Source of the DNA: Beta vulgaris subsp. vulgaris
Taxonomy: Eukaryota > Streptophyta > Magnoliopsida > Caryophyllales > Amaranthaceae
Direction: 5' to 3'
Assembly (NCBI RefSeq): GCF_026745355.1
Contig: NC_079205.1
Location: forward strand, 53,320,025 to 53,384,024
Length of the DNA: 64,000 nt
Part shown: positions 12,115 through 25,094 of the stretch, piece by piece
Layout: every line of letters starts with the position of its first letter
Position numbering within the stretch: the first letter of the stretch is position 1
Notes under the pieces: model-generated
Told to the model about the DNA's origin: nothing
Database searches by the model: none
What the model saw: the letters and a program-made list of their open reading frames with translations, nothing else
Program-made: the position numbers and the translations under genes

Positions 12115-12484
12115 TAGAGGTGGTTATTGGACAGGGTAGTTCAATGGTTAAAGGGTTAGGGTCATTTTACAGGGATTTTATTGGACAGGGTTTTATTGGA
12201 CAGGGTCATTATTGGACAGGGCCATTATAGGGTCAACAAAGAAACCCAATAATATTAAAAAATAAAATAAGTTTTGTAAAAACAATTACATATTCGGATT
12301 CACATTCATTTCTACTTACTTTTGGCTTTGTTCCTTGTTTTTCTTGCTCGTTTACCGACCCGCTATAAGCCCTCTACCCATTTGGCCGACCCGCTACCGA
12401 CCCTTTATGAGGCGACCCTCTTATGACCCGACCCGCTTCCGACCCGCACATACCCTGACCCGACCCGTCCAATAAGCAGGTCTA
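12115..12484. mobile_element. hAT-type MITE with 8-bp target duplication
   Basis: The ends are TAGAGGTGGTTATTGG and its imperfect inverse (TAGACCTGCTTATTGG read from the right). They are flanked by the exact duplication TTGACGGC at 12107-12114 and 12485-12492. An 8-bp duplication points to the hAT superfamily. The interior has two arms: the left repeats ATTGGACAGGG, the right repeats GACCCGACCCG. There is no transposase. Confidence 0.85.
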
Positions 12485-12740
12485 TTGACGGCCCACCGCC
12501 AGTCGCCCACCGTGACGGCGTGACACCGTCTCTTCCGTCTTCCCTATCGTGACGGCGAACCAGCCGGCAGCAAGCCAGCAACCTTTCCGAATTTTGGCCG
12601 TTTGAAAATTGAAAGGTAAAGCCCAAACCCATTTCTCCAATTTTAAATATGAATTTTACTGTTTCAGATTTTAGTCTTTTACACATCAGATGATTAAAAT
12701 ATGTAATTGTAGTTATGTAATTTTGTTAATCATTTAAATA
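12485..12740. other. No gene; continuation of the sequence split by the MITE
   Basis: GC-rich at first (CCGTGACGGCG words), then AT-rich. A minus-strand frame crosses this stretch and the MITE and is not believable as a gene. Confidence 0.4.
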
Positions 12741-12905
12741 TTATTGTTGTCATGTTGAATAATGAATACTTGAATGAATGAATGTGGAATGTTGAATGAA
12801 TGAATGTGGACTTTGGAGTTTGGATTGTGATTTGTGAACGTTGAATAAATTTTCAATGAATGAATGTATTGTGGATTGTGGATGAATGAATGATTAATGT
12901 GATTG
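12741..12905. repeat. Degenerate TGAA/TGAATGAATG simple repeat
   Basis: Repeated TGAATGAATGAATG blocks are separated by short G/T-rich spacers, forming an irregular minisatellite. Confidence 0.8.
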
Positions 12906-12960
12906 AACTTTGTAGTGTTTAGACTCATGGAGTTGAAATTTGTTGCTTGTGTTATTGTGT

Positions 12961-13200
12961 AGATTGTATTGTGACTATGAAGGGTTTAGAATTTTTTTGG
13001 AAAGATCGTGCGGGAACCCATAGTTTGATATTTGAATTAAGGGTTTAGAATTTTTTTTGGAAAGATTGTATTGTGACTATGAAGGGTTTAGATTGTATTG
13101 TAGTTTGATATTTGAATTAAGGGTTTAGAATTTTTTTTGGAAAGATTGTATTGTGACTATGAAGGGTTTAGATTGTATTGTAGTTTGATATTTGAATTAA
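12961..13200. repeat. 80-bp tandem repeat, three copies
   Basis: The units 13041-13120 and 13121-13200 are identical 80-mers beginning GGGTTTAGAA. The preceding 80 bp (12961-13040) is a related but diverged copy sharing its end (TAGTTTGATATTTGAATTAA). The array ends about 340 bp before the cyclin H start codon. Confidence 0.95.
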
Positions 13201-13544
13201 TATATTAAACTTTGATTGAATGAATGTATAATTTCTTTTCACCGACTCCGAACCCATAGGGTTGGAATCCTGGATACGCCACTTACTCCAAATCCCTTTA
13301 ATTGCATTTTTCAACAGGTCTACCGTGCGCACTTTCCTCATTGTACACCAGTATACACCATCTACTAATTGCTCTGGGAGATAGTAATGAAAATTCACCT
13401 TCAATTTCGTTCAAATTATTAACTACTATGAATCACCAAATGTCATGCACAGTGTAAATTAATCAGCAGCTGGGTTTGGATTTTGCCAGTTTCCTCACTG
13501 AAGGGAGAGAGAGGAAGTGGGAAGAAGCGCCAAAAGTCGTAAAA
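13201..13544 (+). promoter_or_regulatory. Upstream region and 5' UTR of cyclin H
   Basis: No ORF of its own. A GA-rich stretch (GGGAGAGAGAGGAAGTGGG, 13503-13521) precedes the start codon and probably lies in the 5' UTR. No convincing TATA box was identified. Confidence 0.5.
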
Positions 13545-16500
13545 ATGGCGGATTTTCAGACATCTACTCATAGAGCAAAGTGGATTTTCACTCAACAAGA
13601 GTTGGTATTTTCTCTCTCCTCCATCCCTGTACCTCTCAATCCCTAATTCTTGATTTTTTTGGAAATTACTGATTTGTTGTTTATGTCTTTTTTATTTTAA
13701 TTGTTTTTGATAGAACGAGAAATATAAAGCTGCTAATCAGAGAGCCATACAGTCACTGGAAAAGGTAAATGTGTAATCTCTAAGTTGTATTTTCAATTTG
13801 TGGTGTAAATTCTGCATCTTTGATGGTTATAAGGTCTCATTGTAGCAATTTTGTTTGTGTTACTATGTCTCATACTAAGAAATATATGAGAAATTAGTAT
13901 ATCTGCAAGTCTTTTCAAATGTGGTAGTTTTTCATGTGTTAATTACTTGAACATGTTTTTTTCAACTGGGACAATTTCGATTAAAAGTTATTGACAATTG
14001 AAGGGTGCATTCTAATGGAAGGTTTTTATTAGGGTTTTGTAAAAGGAAAAACTACTTGATCGAGGGGTTTATTCTAAATACAGGTATAATACCCTTGAAC
14101 CATCCATTAGTCACATACTTAAACCCACCCTTAATAACCTTGATTAATAGTTAACCTCCTCCCAAACCCAAACCCAAACCCTTTAATGTAAATACCCCTT
14201 ACTTGAATCGCCCGACCCATGAACCATATGTCAATGCCCTTCACTTTGACAACCTCACCCTAACCCCTTTTTCTCCTCTCTCAAGTCTCATTCATCCACT
14301 ATCTTTCTTTCCTTTTTCACCAATTAAATGGATATACTACTAGAGGGAAGGGTGGTTCTTGGGGATTGGTATGGTTCGGAGGGGAAGGGGCGTTACTAAG
14401 GGTGTCTTGATTAAGTATTTGGGGAAAGTTTTTAAGTGTTCTTGTGATTATAATTTTAGGGGTTTGGGTATGACGTGTGCATGCAATCTATGAGTTAGGG
14501 CTGGTTCATTATAGTCTCTTTAGTTGCATAAGCCCTCACGTAGGGGTTCTTTTTTTCTTTTCCCTCCCTGCAAAAATGCATTTATGTTGGGTCACCTTTG
14601 TCTAAGGAATAGTTAGGTTGCTGTATGAGGCTGCAGTGGCAGGTGAGATTGGGTGTTGGACATTTCATGGTTGGTGTGATATATTGAAGACAATGAATCT
14701 GCTCTTAGATATGTTACTAGCCTCTCCGTTCCTTTTCCCCCATTCTTGTTGATGTTTCTTCTCGTTAAGGATCCAAATATATAGTCCCGTATATAGAGTA
14801 TGTGGTAGGGTTAAATGGTGTCAAAGAACTGAATTCGTGACCCCTTTTTATCCATTAAGGAATGAGGTTGCATATGTTATTTATACAGAAGCAATCTCTA
14901 TGAATGTTTTTCTGCTGCATCTGAATGCAGAGAAGGTGCATTACTCTTTTTGTGGACCCTTTATCATCCTCATTAAATTTTGTTGTGTATTATTCTTCTG
15001 TTGTGCCAAAGAAACAAGTGCTGATATTATGAATTGTGAAGTATGGTACAACATGTTTGCAGATTGATGCTGATGGATCTTTCTCGAATCCTAGAGGCGA
15101 CCCAGTTAGCAATGGTAATGTACTAATGAAATTGACTCTCATCAATACTACTTATATAAACTGCCATGTTCTGACTGCACATTGTGTTTCTCAATGTAGG
15201 TATTAAGTCGTCTCGTGTGAAGCCACTCAAGGTTGAAGAAGAAACAGTGTTACATGTTTATTATGAAAACAAGATTCAGGAAGTATGTGGAGCTTTCAAG
15301 TTTCCACATAAAATTCAGGTGTATATATGTGCTATCTAGATGAGAATTGAGCTCCAAGCTACCAGAGTTGGTTCTTCATTGTGATATTATATGTTTTTCA
15401 GGCTACTGCACTTACGTACTATAAAAGGTTCTACCTCTGCTGGTCAGTCATGGAGCACCATCCAAAATCTGTTATGTAAGCTTTCTGTACAGTCCTTTAT
15501 TTATGCTTTTAAAGGTTTGGCATAGTCTCATTTTGCATTATTTTTTGTACCTTTTTCCCCGGTGTTGATATTGCTCCAAGAATGTGTTGTAGGTTACCAA
15601 ACAATATCTAGTGTTAAATAGGTGAATAGGCAACATCTCTTGTATTTTTCGAATTTTGAGGTTTGAGATTATTACCTGCTTCTTTAGTGATATTTAGAGG
15701 ATTTTGGTATGCAAATATGCAGGCTAACCTGTATATATCTAGCTTGTAAGATAGAGGAGAGTCATGTTTCAGCGGAGGAGCTTGGCAAGGGTATCCAACA
15801 AGATCATCGGATGATTTTAGATAATGAGGTTCTAGTCCTTCAGGTACAAACAGAATTCAGATTTTGAATTTTATTTTTATTTTTGTAAATTCTTGTAAGA
15901 TCTCCCTCCTCCCCCCATTTCCGAGGGTTTCCTGCAGTTTTCATTTAATTTTAATTGGTTTTAGATGTGTGGGTTGTTTTATACCTTGAACATTACATCA
16001 CCATGTGATTGCATGTGGAATCAATTTTCTCAATTATTGATCTGGGAAAATCAAGAACACAACCCCCAAGAACATACAAGCTTCGGTCTTGCAAGCTCCC
16101 ATCTATACTAGAGCCTTGTTGGTCCATGCCGTTGTTCCTTTCTCTCACCTGCTCCTTTTGCTTCTGCAGGTGAAAAATGGAAATTTTATGCAAAATTATG
16201 GCTTGTAATTAGTTGAAGAAGTAATTTAGGGGCTGTGCTAACAAACAAGACCATCTCTACCTTTTATTTTCTTTTTTTTTTCCTTTTTATGGATGAGCCT
16301 TAGTAGCTTTATTGTGCCATGTTTTTCTAGAGGGAACTAGGTGAGAATCGTATTAGATTTATTGGGTCTCAATAAATGCTTAATCAAACTATTAAACTAA
16401 GTGCCACGCCATCTCATAGCTTAAAAGGAATGGTAAGTGGACAATGTGGCTAATTAGTGAGGTATCAGGTATGCAGTATGCTCAAACTTCAAAGTATAGG

Positions 16501-19500
16501 GATATTAACCCATTTTTAGAAATGTATGTAGATGATGTAAAAGGCGAATATCATTTTGTTTTGTCCCTTAACATGATTTCACATGTAGCTGTATTTGGAT
16601 GCCAATTGCCAATAGCTTTGTTATTGAACTGAGGTGGGACCCAATAATGAGTATCAAATTCCTTCTGCATCATTGCACTTTGTTGCTCTCCATGCACCAA
16701 AAAGAAAAAGAATATTTATAGTTGGATATCTTTGCAGAGTTTGGGATTTGATCTTATTGTTTACACACCATATCGGTCAATTGATGGGTTCATTAATGAT
16801 ATGGAGGTATTGCATATTCAATCTTTGTGGTATAATGTATTCTTTTCTTTACATTGCATTGATCTAGTTTACATATTGGATTGATCCTGGATTTTTAGGA
16901 TTTTTGCTATGCGACGAACGGCCAAGTTGACATGTTGCAGGTATTATTTCTAAACATCATTATTACTTCACGATACGTGATTCTTTTGGTTTCCTTTTTT
17001 GCTCTTTGTTGCCTTCTATAGGTATGTATGTTTTGTGCAGGGCTGCAAGGTGTCTAATTGTAGTTGTTTCTTTTTACTCAAGAATGCATCATAGCGCTAG
17101 AATGGCTGTATGAATCTAGTTAGGTCTATGTTATCTAATTAGATTATCTTAGTTATCCACTAGCTGAGTTAATTCTGCATAACGATGAGTGCTCTGTGCC
17201 TCCCTCTGTTTGGGTGATGTTTGTATGATGCCATTTTAGGATAGCAGAAATTATATGTGGGCCTGTGGAAGCATTATTATGTGCTTACTAAATTTTCTTT
17301 TCCAAGTATTTTCTTGCTTCATTTGTCATAATCCCCATGAATCATGTCATAATTACCGCTCTGTAATGATTGAGTGCTACCATTGTTTTGGTGATGCTTA
17401 AATGATTTAATCGGAGGTTGTCTCTCTGTGTCTGATGTGTATGTGTGTGGGCACGCGCCTTTTTCAGCAATGTTTATGTTATATGTGTTCTTGTTCTTGC
17501 TATGTATCCCTTAGGATAAAGTTTTATCTGATTACAAGATTTTATTTTGCATGGGCTGTTGCTTATCCCTTATTCTGGCATCTGTCTTTGCAGGAGTTGC
17601 ATCAAAGAGCAATCTTCGAAGCTGATAAAGCAATGCTTACAGATGCGCCGCTTTTATTTCCTCCAGGCCAGGTATTCTTCATCAGGAACTAGGAAGACTT
17701 AATTGCTGTACAAGAGTAATTTATGTAGCATTTCCTCATTTGTGGAAGTTCTAGCGAAACCGAACCGATTAATGGTGATTTTAGTAAACCCAGAAAAATT
17801 CGTTGTTGTGGCAAAATTGTGGATGAGTCATGACTCTCCCCCTCATTCCTTCCCCTTCCCAGATGAAGTTGACGATTGAACTTTGCTGAGCCATCCTTGT
17901 GTTCTTTCTCTACTTGCCAATTTTCCTAGTTCCATTTTCTCGTGCCGGCTATTATCTAAACTTCAATGACAACTAACAAGTACTTCTGCAAGCTTTCATA
18001 AGTTTGTCACAAAAGTCGGGTATTCATTTCCCGCAATTGGCGGATTTGCTCATCTGTCGAGGTATCTTGTTGTCCTCTCCTAAACCTAATAAAATTAGTT
18101 CTTCCTGCTGTGTTGACATAGCTAACATCTTGTTAGTGAACCATGTTAAATCTCTGTGTTAATTCTTCTCGTGTCTTTGTTTCGTTAATTCAATCCGTCA
18201 CAACGACCTCTAAAAGACTTTTATCTTATTTAAACATATATTAAACAATTTTTCCTAATTAAACTTATGTCCTCATAATTATAAGATTTTCCCAAATATT
18301 ACTTCCTCATATGCGCACTTATGACATTTCCTTCTCGATGACTTACCATTTAACTTAATCTCCAAGTGATTCCTAATTTTTCCCAATTTATAAATATCTA
18401 GCACATTAATGCTCAAGAACCTAATTCTCGGTTTTTATTGTCTCACAATTCACAATCTTACAACTGGTTATAATTAAGCAAATAAAAAAAAATATATATA
18501 ACACAAAAATGATGGTTATATTAGGAAAAATTGATTATGATCATCCCTCCTTTAGTCGATCTGCTCAAAATAGTCCAAGCTGTCAATAATCTCAAAATAA
18601 CCCCACCTTGATACCTTGTCTTCTTAAATTGGTCTTTTTTACCTAAAACTTGTTGAACAAATTATATTTGATTAATTAAGTCATTTTTCCCAATTAATTT
18701 TACCTTCAAGCCTTTCTCACTCCACCACTTGAATCCACCACCAGCACAACCCGACCGATCCACTCCACTGCCAACACCACTCAAACTCCCACCCACCCGC
18801 AGTAATACTGCATCTACTGCCCCAGAACCTACATCACTCACCCTGAAATCCCACACCACCACCACTAATTCAGGAAGGGAGGTATTTTTCCAGAGTTGGA
18901 TCATGGGATCTTCCTGAAAGCCGATTAGTTCACATTCTCAGAAAGAGGAGAGAGTTTTGGGAAAAGAGGAAGTCTCACTTTATTCAGTTCAGTTCACTAT
19001 TTCTTCTACTTTTCTCTCTCATAATTATCTTTCTTTCACTTTTTTTTTTGGCAATATTAAACCAAATTCCTGATGCTCACGGAGATTATTGCATAATACT
19101 CTTTGATCTGCCGACAGTTGTGCAAAAATCAGCTGTTTCTGGAGGTTAAGTTTTGATTTACATTGCAATTTCAAAAAGATATCCCATTCTGCAAATAAGA
19201 AATTGCGGCACTCTATCTCAAAGCTCGTAAGATTGTGGCAAAATTAGCTCCTTTTTATCGTATACTAGCAGCAGCAGCAAGCAATCCGAGTATAAATTTG
19301 TAGTATCAAGGTACCACTGGAAACGTCATCGTTTGAGGAGGAAGGCTCGAACGCTTGTGGTGGTTGTAGTTGTGGAGGGTTATGAAGGGGATGATGATTT
19401 GAAGGATAAAAAGGAATTTGGTTTACGTGGGGGTGCAGATGCTTCCGGGGGGGGGGGTCGGGGGGACGGTTGAAGAGGAAGGGGAGGGGGAGGGTGGCTG

Positions 19501-22500
19501 CTGGTAGCTGGGTCAAGTAAGGAGGGGGGTATTTTCGTTGGGTGGAGGGGTGGTGGTGGAGGGGGATTGGTATTTTAGTTTATTCAAGTTAATTAAATTA
19601 TTAAATTTAGGGGTTTAACCAAGAATATAGTTTTTAAACAGGGTGGTGGTGGAGGGGGGTTGGTATTTTAGTTTATTCAAGTTAATTAAATTATTAAATT
19701 TAGGTGTTTAACCAAGAATTTAGTTTTTAAACACATTGAATTACTTCTTAATTACACAATTATGGTATCAATTCTGCATTTGCAGGTTACTAACAGGTAA
19801 TCTATTTTGGGCAGAAAATATACCCCAAAGTTGGGCATTATTCCCAGATTATGGAAAGGTAGGATCATTTTTAAAAGATCGGGCAAAGGTGGGATTATTC
19901 CTATCAATTAATCCTTATTATTATTTTAAAACGGCTATCATCTCATGCCAGCTATTATCTATACTTAAATGACAGCTAACAAGTACTTCTTCAAGCTTTT
20001 TCAAATCAGAAAGACCTTTCTATATCTGGAGTTAAGAAAGACTTCTAAAAGACAATCAACTATATGTCCCTGATCCTCTATATCTTTAAAATCATGCCAA
20101 TGATTCCATCACCAATAGCAATGGGTATGGAATTTCATCTCCTAAAGCTTTAGTAGAACACGGGACCACAATCTTTCTGTTGTGCTAAAGCCTAATTTGC
20201 TTATCAGAGTCTCTCATGAGTCATGAGTATAGACATCTGGTATATATATGGGCCCTCTGTACTAACTAGTGCATCTATTGCTGGAGACTTTGGGGAATTT
20301 GGATTGAGGGAAGATTGTTGTTTTAGGGTACCAAAATATTGTAAAATGTAAATGTAGGATTAGAGTTATGTTGACTTGAGTGATTAGGTGGAATGCCTAA
20401 CCATAGCCTTTCTAGAAGAATCCACAGAATGGTTGAGCTCTGACATCTATGTTTCTAAGTGTAGAGCAATCAGGTTTGCTGGGCCATTATATCACTGAAT
20501 AAAATCCAGGGTCAGCATAAGCTCATTCATATCCAGGTCTATCAATTGATTGACCTCTGTACATGATGCTCTATATTATTAGTTTGTAAGATAGCTCTAT
20601 TAGTTCTGTACTCTTCAATCTTGAATTTAATATTACCGATGCATGCTTTTCTCAAAACAGATTATTTGATCTTACTTCCAATTTCAGCTAATTTCTTCGT
20701 ATGACAAATACCCTGTTGATTGTCCTAGCTCATTTCAAACATTTATGCAAAGTATATTTGATAGTTTGAATTTTTTTTCCTATGCTTTTAATATTGGTAC
20801 AGAAGATAAATTGAGATAAAATGTTACCATGCATCCACATACCTACTCAAGCCACCCATTTAATTCACTTATGCAAGACGTACCAAGGGCTATATAAACA
20901 CAAATTTTAATTATGTTAGGCAGTTTGTTAGTACTTGCCTAGGGGAAAGAGGTAGGGGGATTATTGGGAGAGTGTTCTCAAAGTTAGTTAGAAGTGGGGA
21001 CTGGAGAGTGAGGTCACAGAGTTGAGTATAGATAAGGGAATGTGTGAGGTGGGAAGATACATAGAAAATCAGTCTCTCTCTTTCTCCTTTTGGGGATAAC
21101 AGATAACCCTTACCCAGCTACTGTAAGGATTGGGATTTTATTCTGCAAATCCATTCTCTTACAGCTTGGTCCAACCTGGTTCATTTCCCCCTTCCAATGT
21201 TAAATGTGTCGGTTAGCCAATTCTCTTTAAGAGGAAAAATAAAAGAAAGGTGAGAGGTATACAGTGAAGGAGAAAAATTTTATTGTTCCCTTAGAAATCT
21301 ATATCACGGGTTAAAGTAGCGTCGCTATGAGTGAGTCTGGTGGGAGAATTCTGTAGTCTCATTGCTCATCAGTTGCTCGTTATTCTTCTTTCTATACTGC
21401 TGTCATATTTTTTATCTTTCTTACAATATTTTTTTCTGCAGTTGGCATTAGCTGTGCTCCGTAAGGCGAATGACGAGCTCTTGGTTCTTGATTTTGAGAG
21501 GTATTCGATTGATTCTGTTGTAAGAACATAATGTCTTGCTGTTTAGTTAATTTGACATGTCATTGATTGTCACTGCCTGACTTGGTGAGAAATGTACTTT
21601 TCCGTGCAGATATCTTGAGAGCATCCTCTCACGCCATCACTCTGCACACTCTATTTTAGAGCTGAACCAGGGCCTGAATGCTATAGATTTGCTGGTACAA
21701 TATTTAAAAGTTCACGAGAGAAATTATCTAATTGGTGTTTTGACTTTAGTATTCTGTTCACAATTACTGACTTTGTATTCTTTTCGAGGCTTCTGATTAC
21801 ATGTCGTTGCTTAACATTGATGACATTTGAGTTTGATTGGTCGAAAGCTTTATTTTTGTAACAGAATATGCTACTGATGGTTGATGTGTCAAGTATGAGA
21901 TGGTTCTTAGAGGGACCATGTGTAACAAATTAGGATAAATTGCTGGTTGAACTGTTAAATGTGGCCTCTTAAACTTCTCTATTAATAATTTCTTAAAGTT
22001 TTTCCCAACTTCAGAATGAAAGTATGAGACGGAAACTAGAGGACCATGTCTTACAAATTAGAATAAATTGCTGCTCAATTTGTAAAATATGGCCCACTTA
22101 AACTCCCCTATTAATGATTTCTTATAAGTTTTGCCCAACTTCAGAATGTCAAGTATTAAAAATTAGAGGAAGTATGTGGTTGGCATTCTCTTACATGGTG
22201 AATTTTCCTATTCAGAGTTATATATGCAATGGTGGCTTTAATATATTTCTGGATACTGCGATTAAGCTGAATGGGACAGATAATAGAATCTAGGTGGCTT
22301 GCACTTCATGGCAATTTAACGGTTACACATTATGTTTTGCTTTTTTTAGCTTGAGAAAGGCACTATTTATGAAGATGCCGCGGGAGTCTCAACGTGGTGG
22401 CTAGTTCGTTTACATAGTTATATATATCCTTTTCGACCTTCTATGAAATACAATGGACTGATAATAATTATATAATTTTCTAATGCACTTGCTAGTTTGC

Positions 22501-22895
22501 TACTGTTGCTTATAGTTCACGATGTTCAATATGCTCAACTTTTCATTGCCTGACTTATCAGTAGCAGTACACCTTATATTGATAAGTAAAGGTAACTGGT
22601 ATTATCTTTTTCCCCCTCATTAATCAACATAGATCAAGAGAATCAAAATCAGTAATGACGAGGAGATGAAGCGTGTTGCTAAGAAGCTAAAATCTTGTCA
22701 AGATACTGGATCCCGAGACGAGTATTTTCTGCTCTTTCTACTGACAATTGTAATTGTGCTTCAGGATTCTTTCTGTATCTAAGCACTGACAAGTGATTAA
22801 ATTCCAGCAGTAAGAAGAAGGAGAAGAAATCAAAGCACAAGTCTAGAAGAACTCCACAAGAAACTCAAACGACTCAGTTTGCTGCTGCTGAATAA
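13545..22895 (+). CDS. CYCH1-1: Cyclin H (CDK-activating kinase subunit)
   Basis: Coding exons: 13545-13604, 13714-13764, 15063-15114, 15200-15318, 15402-15475, 15723-15843, 16738-16806, 16899-16940, 17594-17671, 21442-21500, 21610-21694, 22633-22721, 22808-22895. All introns are GT-AG and the frame is open throughout, giving 328 aa, close to the plant cyclin H length. The N-terminus starts [15 protein letters not shown], a cyclin H signature. Cyclin box 1 is at about residues 60-155 ([37 protein letters not shown]) and box 2 at about 160-265 ([18 protein letters not shown] by homology, [18 protein letters not shown]). The tail is lysine-rich and basic (residues about 300-318). Cyclin H pairs with D-type CDKs and MAT1 to form CAK, which phosphorylates CDK T-loops and, within TFIIH, the RNA polymerase II tail; it acts in the nucleus. 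Intron 9 is 3.8 kb and contains transposon-like insertions. Confidence 0.97.
18525..19911. mobile_element. Probable non-autonomous DNA element in cyclin H intron 9
   Basis: The left end (AATTGATTATGATCATCCC) and the reverse complement of the right end (AATTGATAGGAATAATCCC) are similar, and both continue with a CTCCTTTAG/CACCTTTGC-like block followed by CGATCT. This suggests diverged terminal inverted repeats. The interior has C-rich and G-rich halves but no transposase. No clean target duplication was found. Confidence 0.4.
19550..19733. repeat. 93-bp tandem duplication
   Basis: Two near-identical units start at 19550 and 19643 with GTGGTGGTGGAGGGGG, and continue with TTCAAGTTAATTAAATTATT. 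They differ at only a few positions. They lie in cyclin H intron 9. Confidence 0.9.
21891..22150. repeat. 129-bp tandem duplication in cyclin H intron 11
   Basis: Units start at 21891 and 22020 with AAGTATGAGA and both end CCCAACTTCAGAATG. They are about 80-85 percent identical by eye. Confidence 0.85.
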
Positions 22896-25094
22896 GGTCC
22901 TTCTCTTTATTTTTTTGGTGTCACCCTTTCCTTTGGACTAAATATTTACCTTTGGTTGATTTTCAAATTTGATACTCTACTTTTGGCTGTCATTTACAAC
23001 ACTCAATGTCTTTCCAGTTATAAGTTGGAAAATAAGATAATTACTACCTCTTTAACGGGTCTTGTGACTTATGGTCTCTTCAAAATAAAGTTGTTAATTA
23101 CTATTCTTAAGCAGGTTAGATTTATTATTGATACCTCTTGCCGAATTTTCAATGGAGTTCTCTTGCAGAAAATGATATCATATTGAGTTTATGAAATCAT
23201 CTGAGTGATATTAGCCCCAAAAATAATTCATTGAAGATTGGCAATAGACATTTATAATTAATAACTGTAGATGGTTTAAAAGGTAGTAACCTGTAACTCT
23301 TTTTTCTTAAATGGTTGTACCTCACGTTATGACCTATTGTAAAGGTAGTAATTGAAATATATTCCTTAAAATTTTTGGTGAAGTTATAATTATTTTCTTT
23401 TTTGTGATGGGATATCTATTATAGAATCTTTCAAGTATTTTTTTGAGGGAGGAGACAAAGGAAGGGTCAAATTTCTTACTACCCCTTCTTTTGGAGGGAA
23501 TATCACAAGGCTACGATGAAGTTGAGATACTTCCATCTTTCCCATCTTCATTCCCCCTTAATCCTAATAGGCTATGATCTTCTCACTTTGAAATTTAACA
23601 AGTTAAAATATGTACTTTTCCTTGATGATATCCTTGAGTAAGAATTTCATATATAAAGTACATTGATAGGGTTGATATGTAAATATATAATTACTGTGAG
23701 ATGTGATATTTGAGTTTAGTTGTAAGGGGCTTGTTGTAAGGGAGACAGAATATTGAGATAGGCTAAGGAAATCTCAATCCTTTTCCTTTCCATTTCCCAT
23801 GACCCTATCCTTAACCATAAGTTAAACAGTCCGAACATGCTATGAATGTTTTGTAGCTGATATTTGTTACTGCGTGTGCTCTCAGGTGATGTTTTCCACA
23901 ATGGACTTGTTTGACTGAGTGATCCATCATAAAATTGTTGGGGCGCTACGAACACAAAAGCCAATTATTACCTTCTAGTGCCGGGTTAATGAGGTCATCT
24001 TGTCATCTGAATTTTAACAGGTGTGCGATACTTTGATTACTGCATCGAGTTTCGCTTGCTTGAGGAGAGGTCGTTTGCTGTATGTTGGTGTAAAACGGCA
24101 AATATCAAGGATTAGGACAATACAACAATTATTTTAGGATGCAAAAGTTATGCTAATTGTGCCTCTTCATTAAGTTGCTAGTTGAATTCTTAAGGTTCCT
24201 AGTAGGGGGCTTTCCCCTTCAACTATTACCACTTTTTATAGGGGCTACTGGAAACGGGAAAGGACTTGTCCTATCAACCATGGTAGCTCCTTCCCTTTTT
24301 ATTAAGAAAGAAAGTGGCTAAATTTTGGCAAAAAATCAATGTTAACTAGATAAATTTGATTGGATAAACATATGAATTCTCCTTGTATAAATAACTGTTT
24401 TAGCTGTGGAGTTCTCATCTTTTTATATTGATTCTGACCAGTAAATTATCTGTATAATATATGAAAGTAACTTTTAAGTGGAAATGCAGTATAGGTATTT
24501 CCTAAACGTTATGAATACTTTTAAGTGGACATCTTTGTCACTTGTGAGTGTAAAGTATCCAGGCGTTGCCCTACTTTTGATGAGTTTGCTCCTTCGTCTC
24601 TCACACACTCCTATCGCTTCCCACTATTCAATCACTTGCGCAAAGGCATGCTATGAATTTTTCATTGTAAAATGACCAGACAACTCATGGGGGTGGACGA
24701 CCCACCAGAATCGGTACTCTTTTTTTCATGTCATAAATACAGTTGTGTCGGATGGATATATACTCCTATGCAGCGTTGTGTGGTTTTTTCACCCGTGCCT
24801 GGAATAAGGCGCGACTTGCGTCTGCCTGTGCAGGTGTGTCTAGGAGTAGTTAGAAAACCACATGCCTTCCCTTTGAGGAGTTCTTTTTTTACAGAAGATA
24901 AATTTTTGGAAAAAAAAGATACGCCTCGTCCTAGTATGAGGACTAGGGCATACAGAAGTTTGCCTCTACTCAGGTGGGGGTGGGATTTTCCTGTGCCCCT
25001 GCTACATTGTTATGGCTGTTGTGTGCCTTAGCCTAGATAATGCAGTAGAGTTGTAAAAATAGTTCAAAAGCTAAGTTACAGTCACAAGATGTGA
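22896..25094. other. Intergenic region behind cyclin H
   Basis: Holds the cyclin H 3' UTR and then AT-rich sequence. An open frame at 24672-25031 (119 codons) has no recognisable domain and poor plausibility. No terminal repeats or known elements were seen. Confidence 0.5.

Larger units (their letters stand above)
17939..20005. repeat. Pair of ~65-bp direct repeats bracketing a 2-kb insert in cyclin H intron 9
   Basis: The segments 17939-18003 and 19942-20005 share GCTATTATCTA and CTAACAAGTACTTCT blocks with about 85 percent identity by eye. The 1.9 kb between them holds the element at about 18525-19911. Confidence 0.65.

Noticed and set aside
12405..12686. 93-codon minus-strand frame
   Set aside because: It crosses the border of the hAT MITE (12484), so it joins two unrelated sequences.
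14158..14185. CCCAAACCCAAACCC run as interstitial telomere repeat
   Set aside because: The plant telomere unit is CCCTAAA; this run is short and has a different unit, inside cyclin H intron 2.
22896..24021. A 3' UTR intron of cyclin H (AAG-GT right after the stop, CAG at 24019)
   Set aside because: The donor GTCCTT is weak and no other sign supports splicing there.
24672..25031. 119-codon frame in the intergenic region
   Set aside because: No recognisable motif, no splice or promoter context, and composition like its surroundings.
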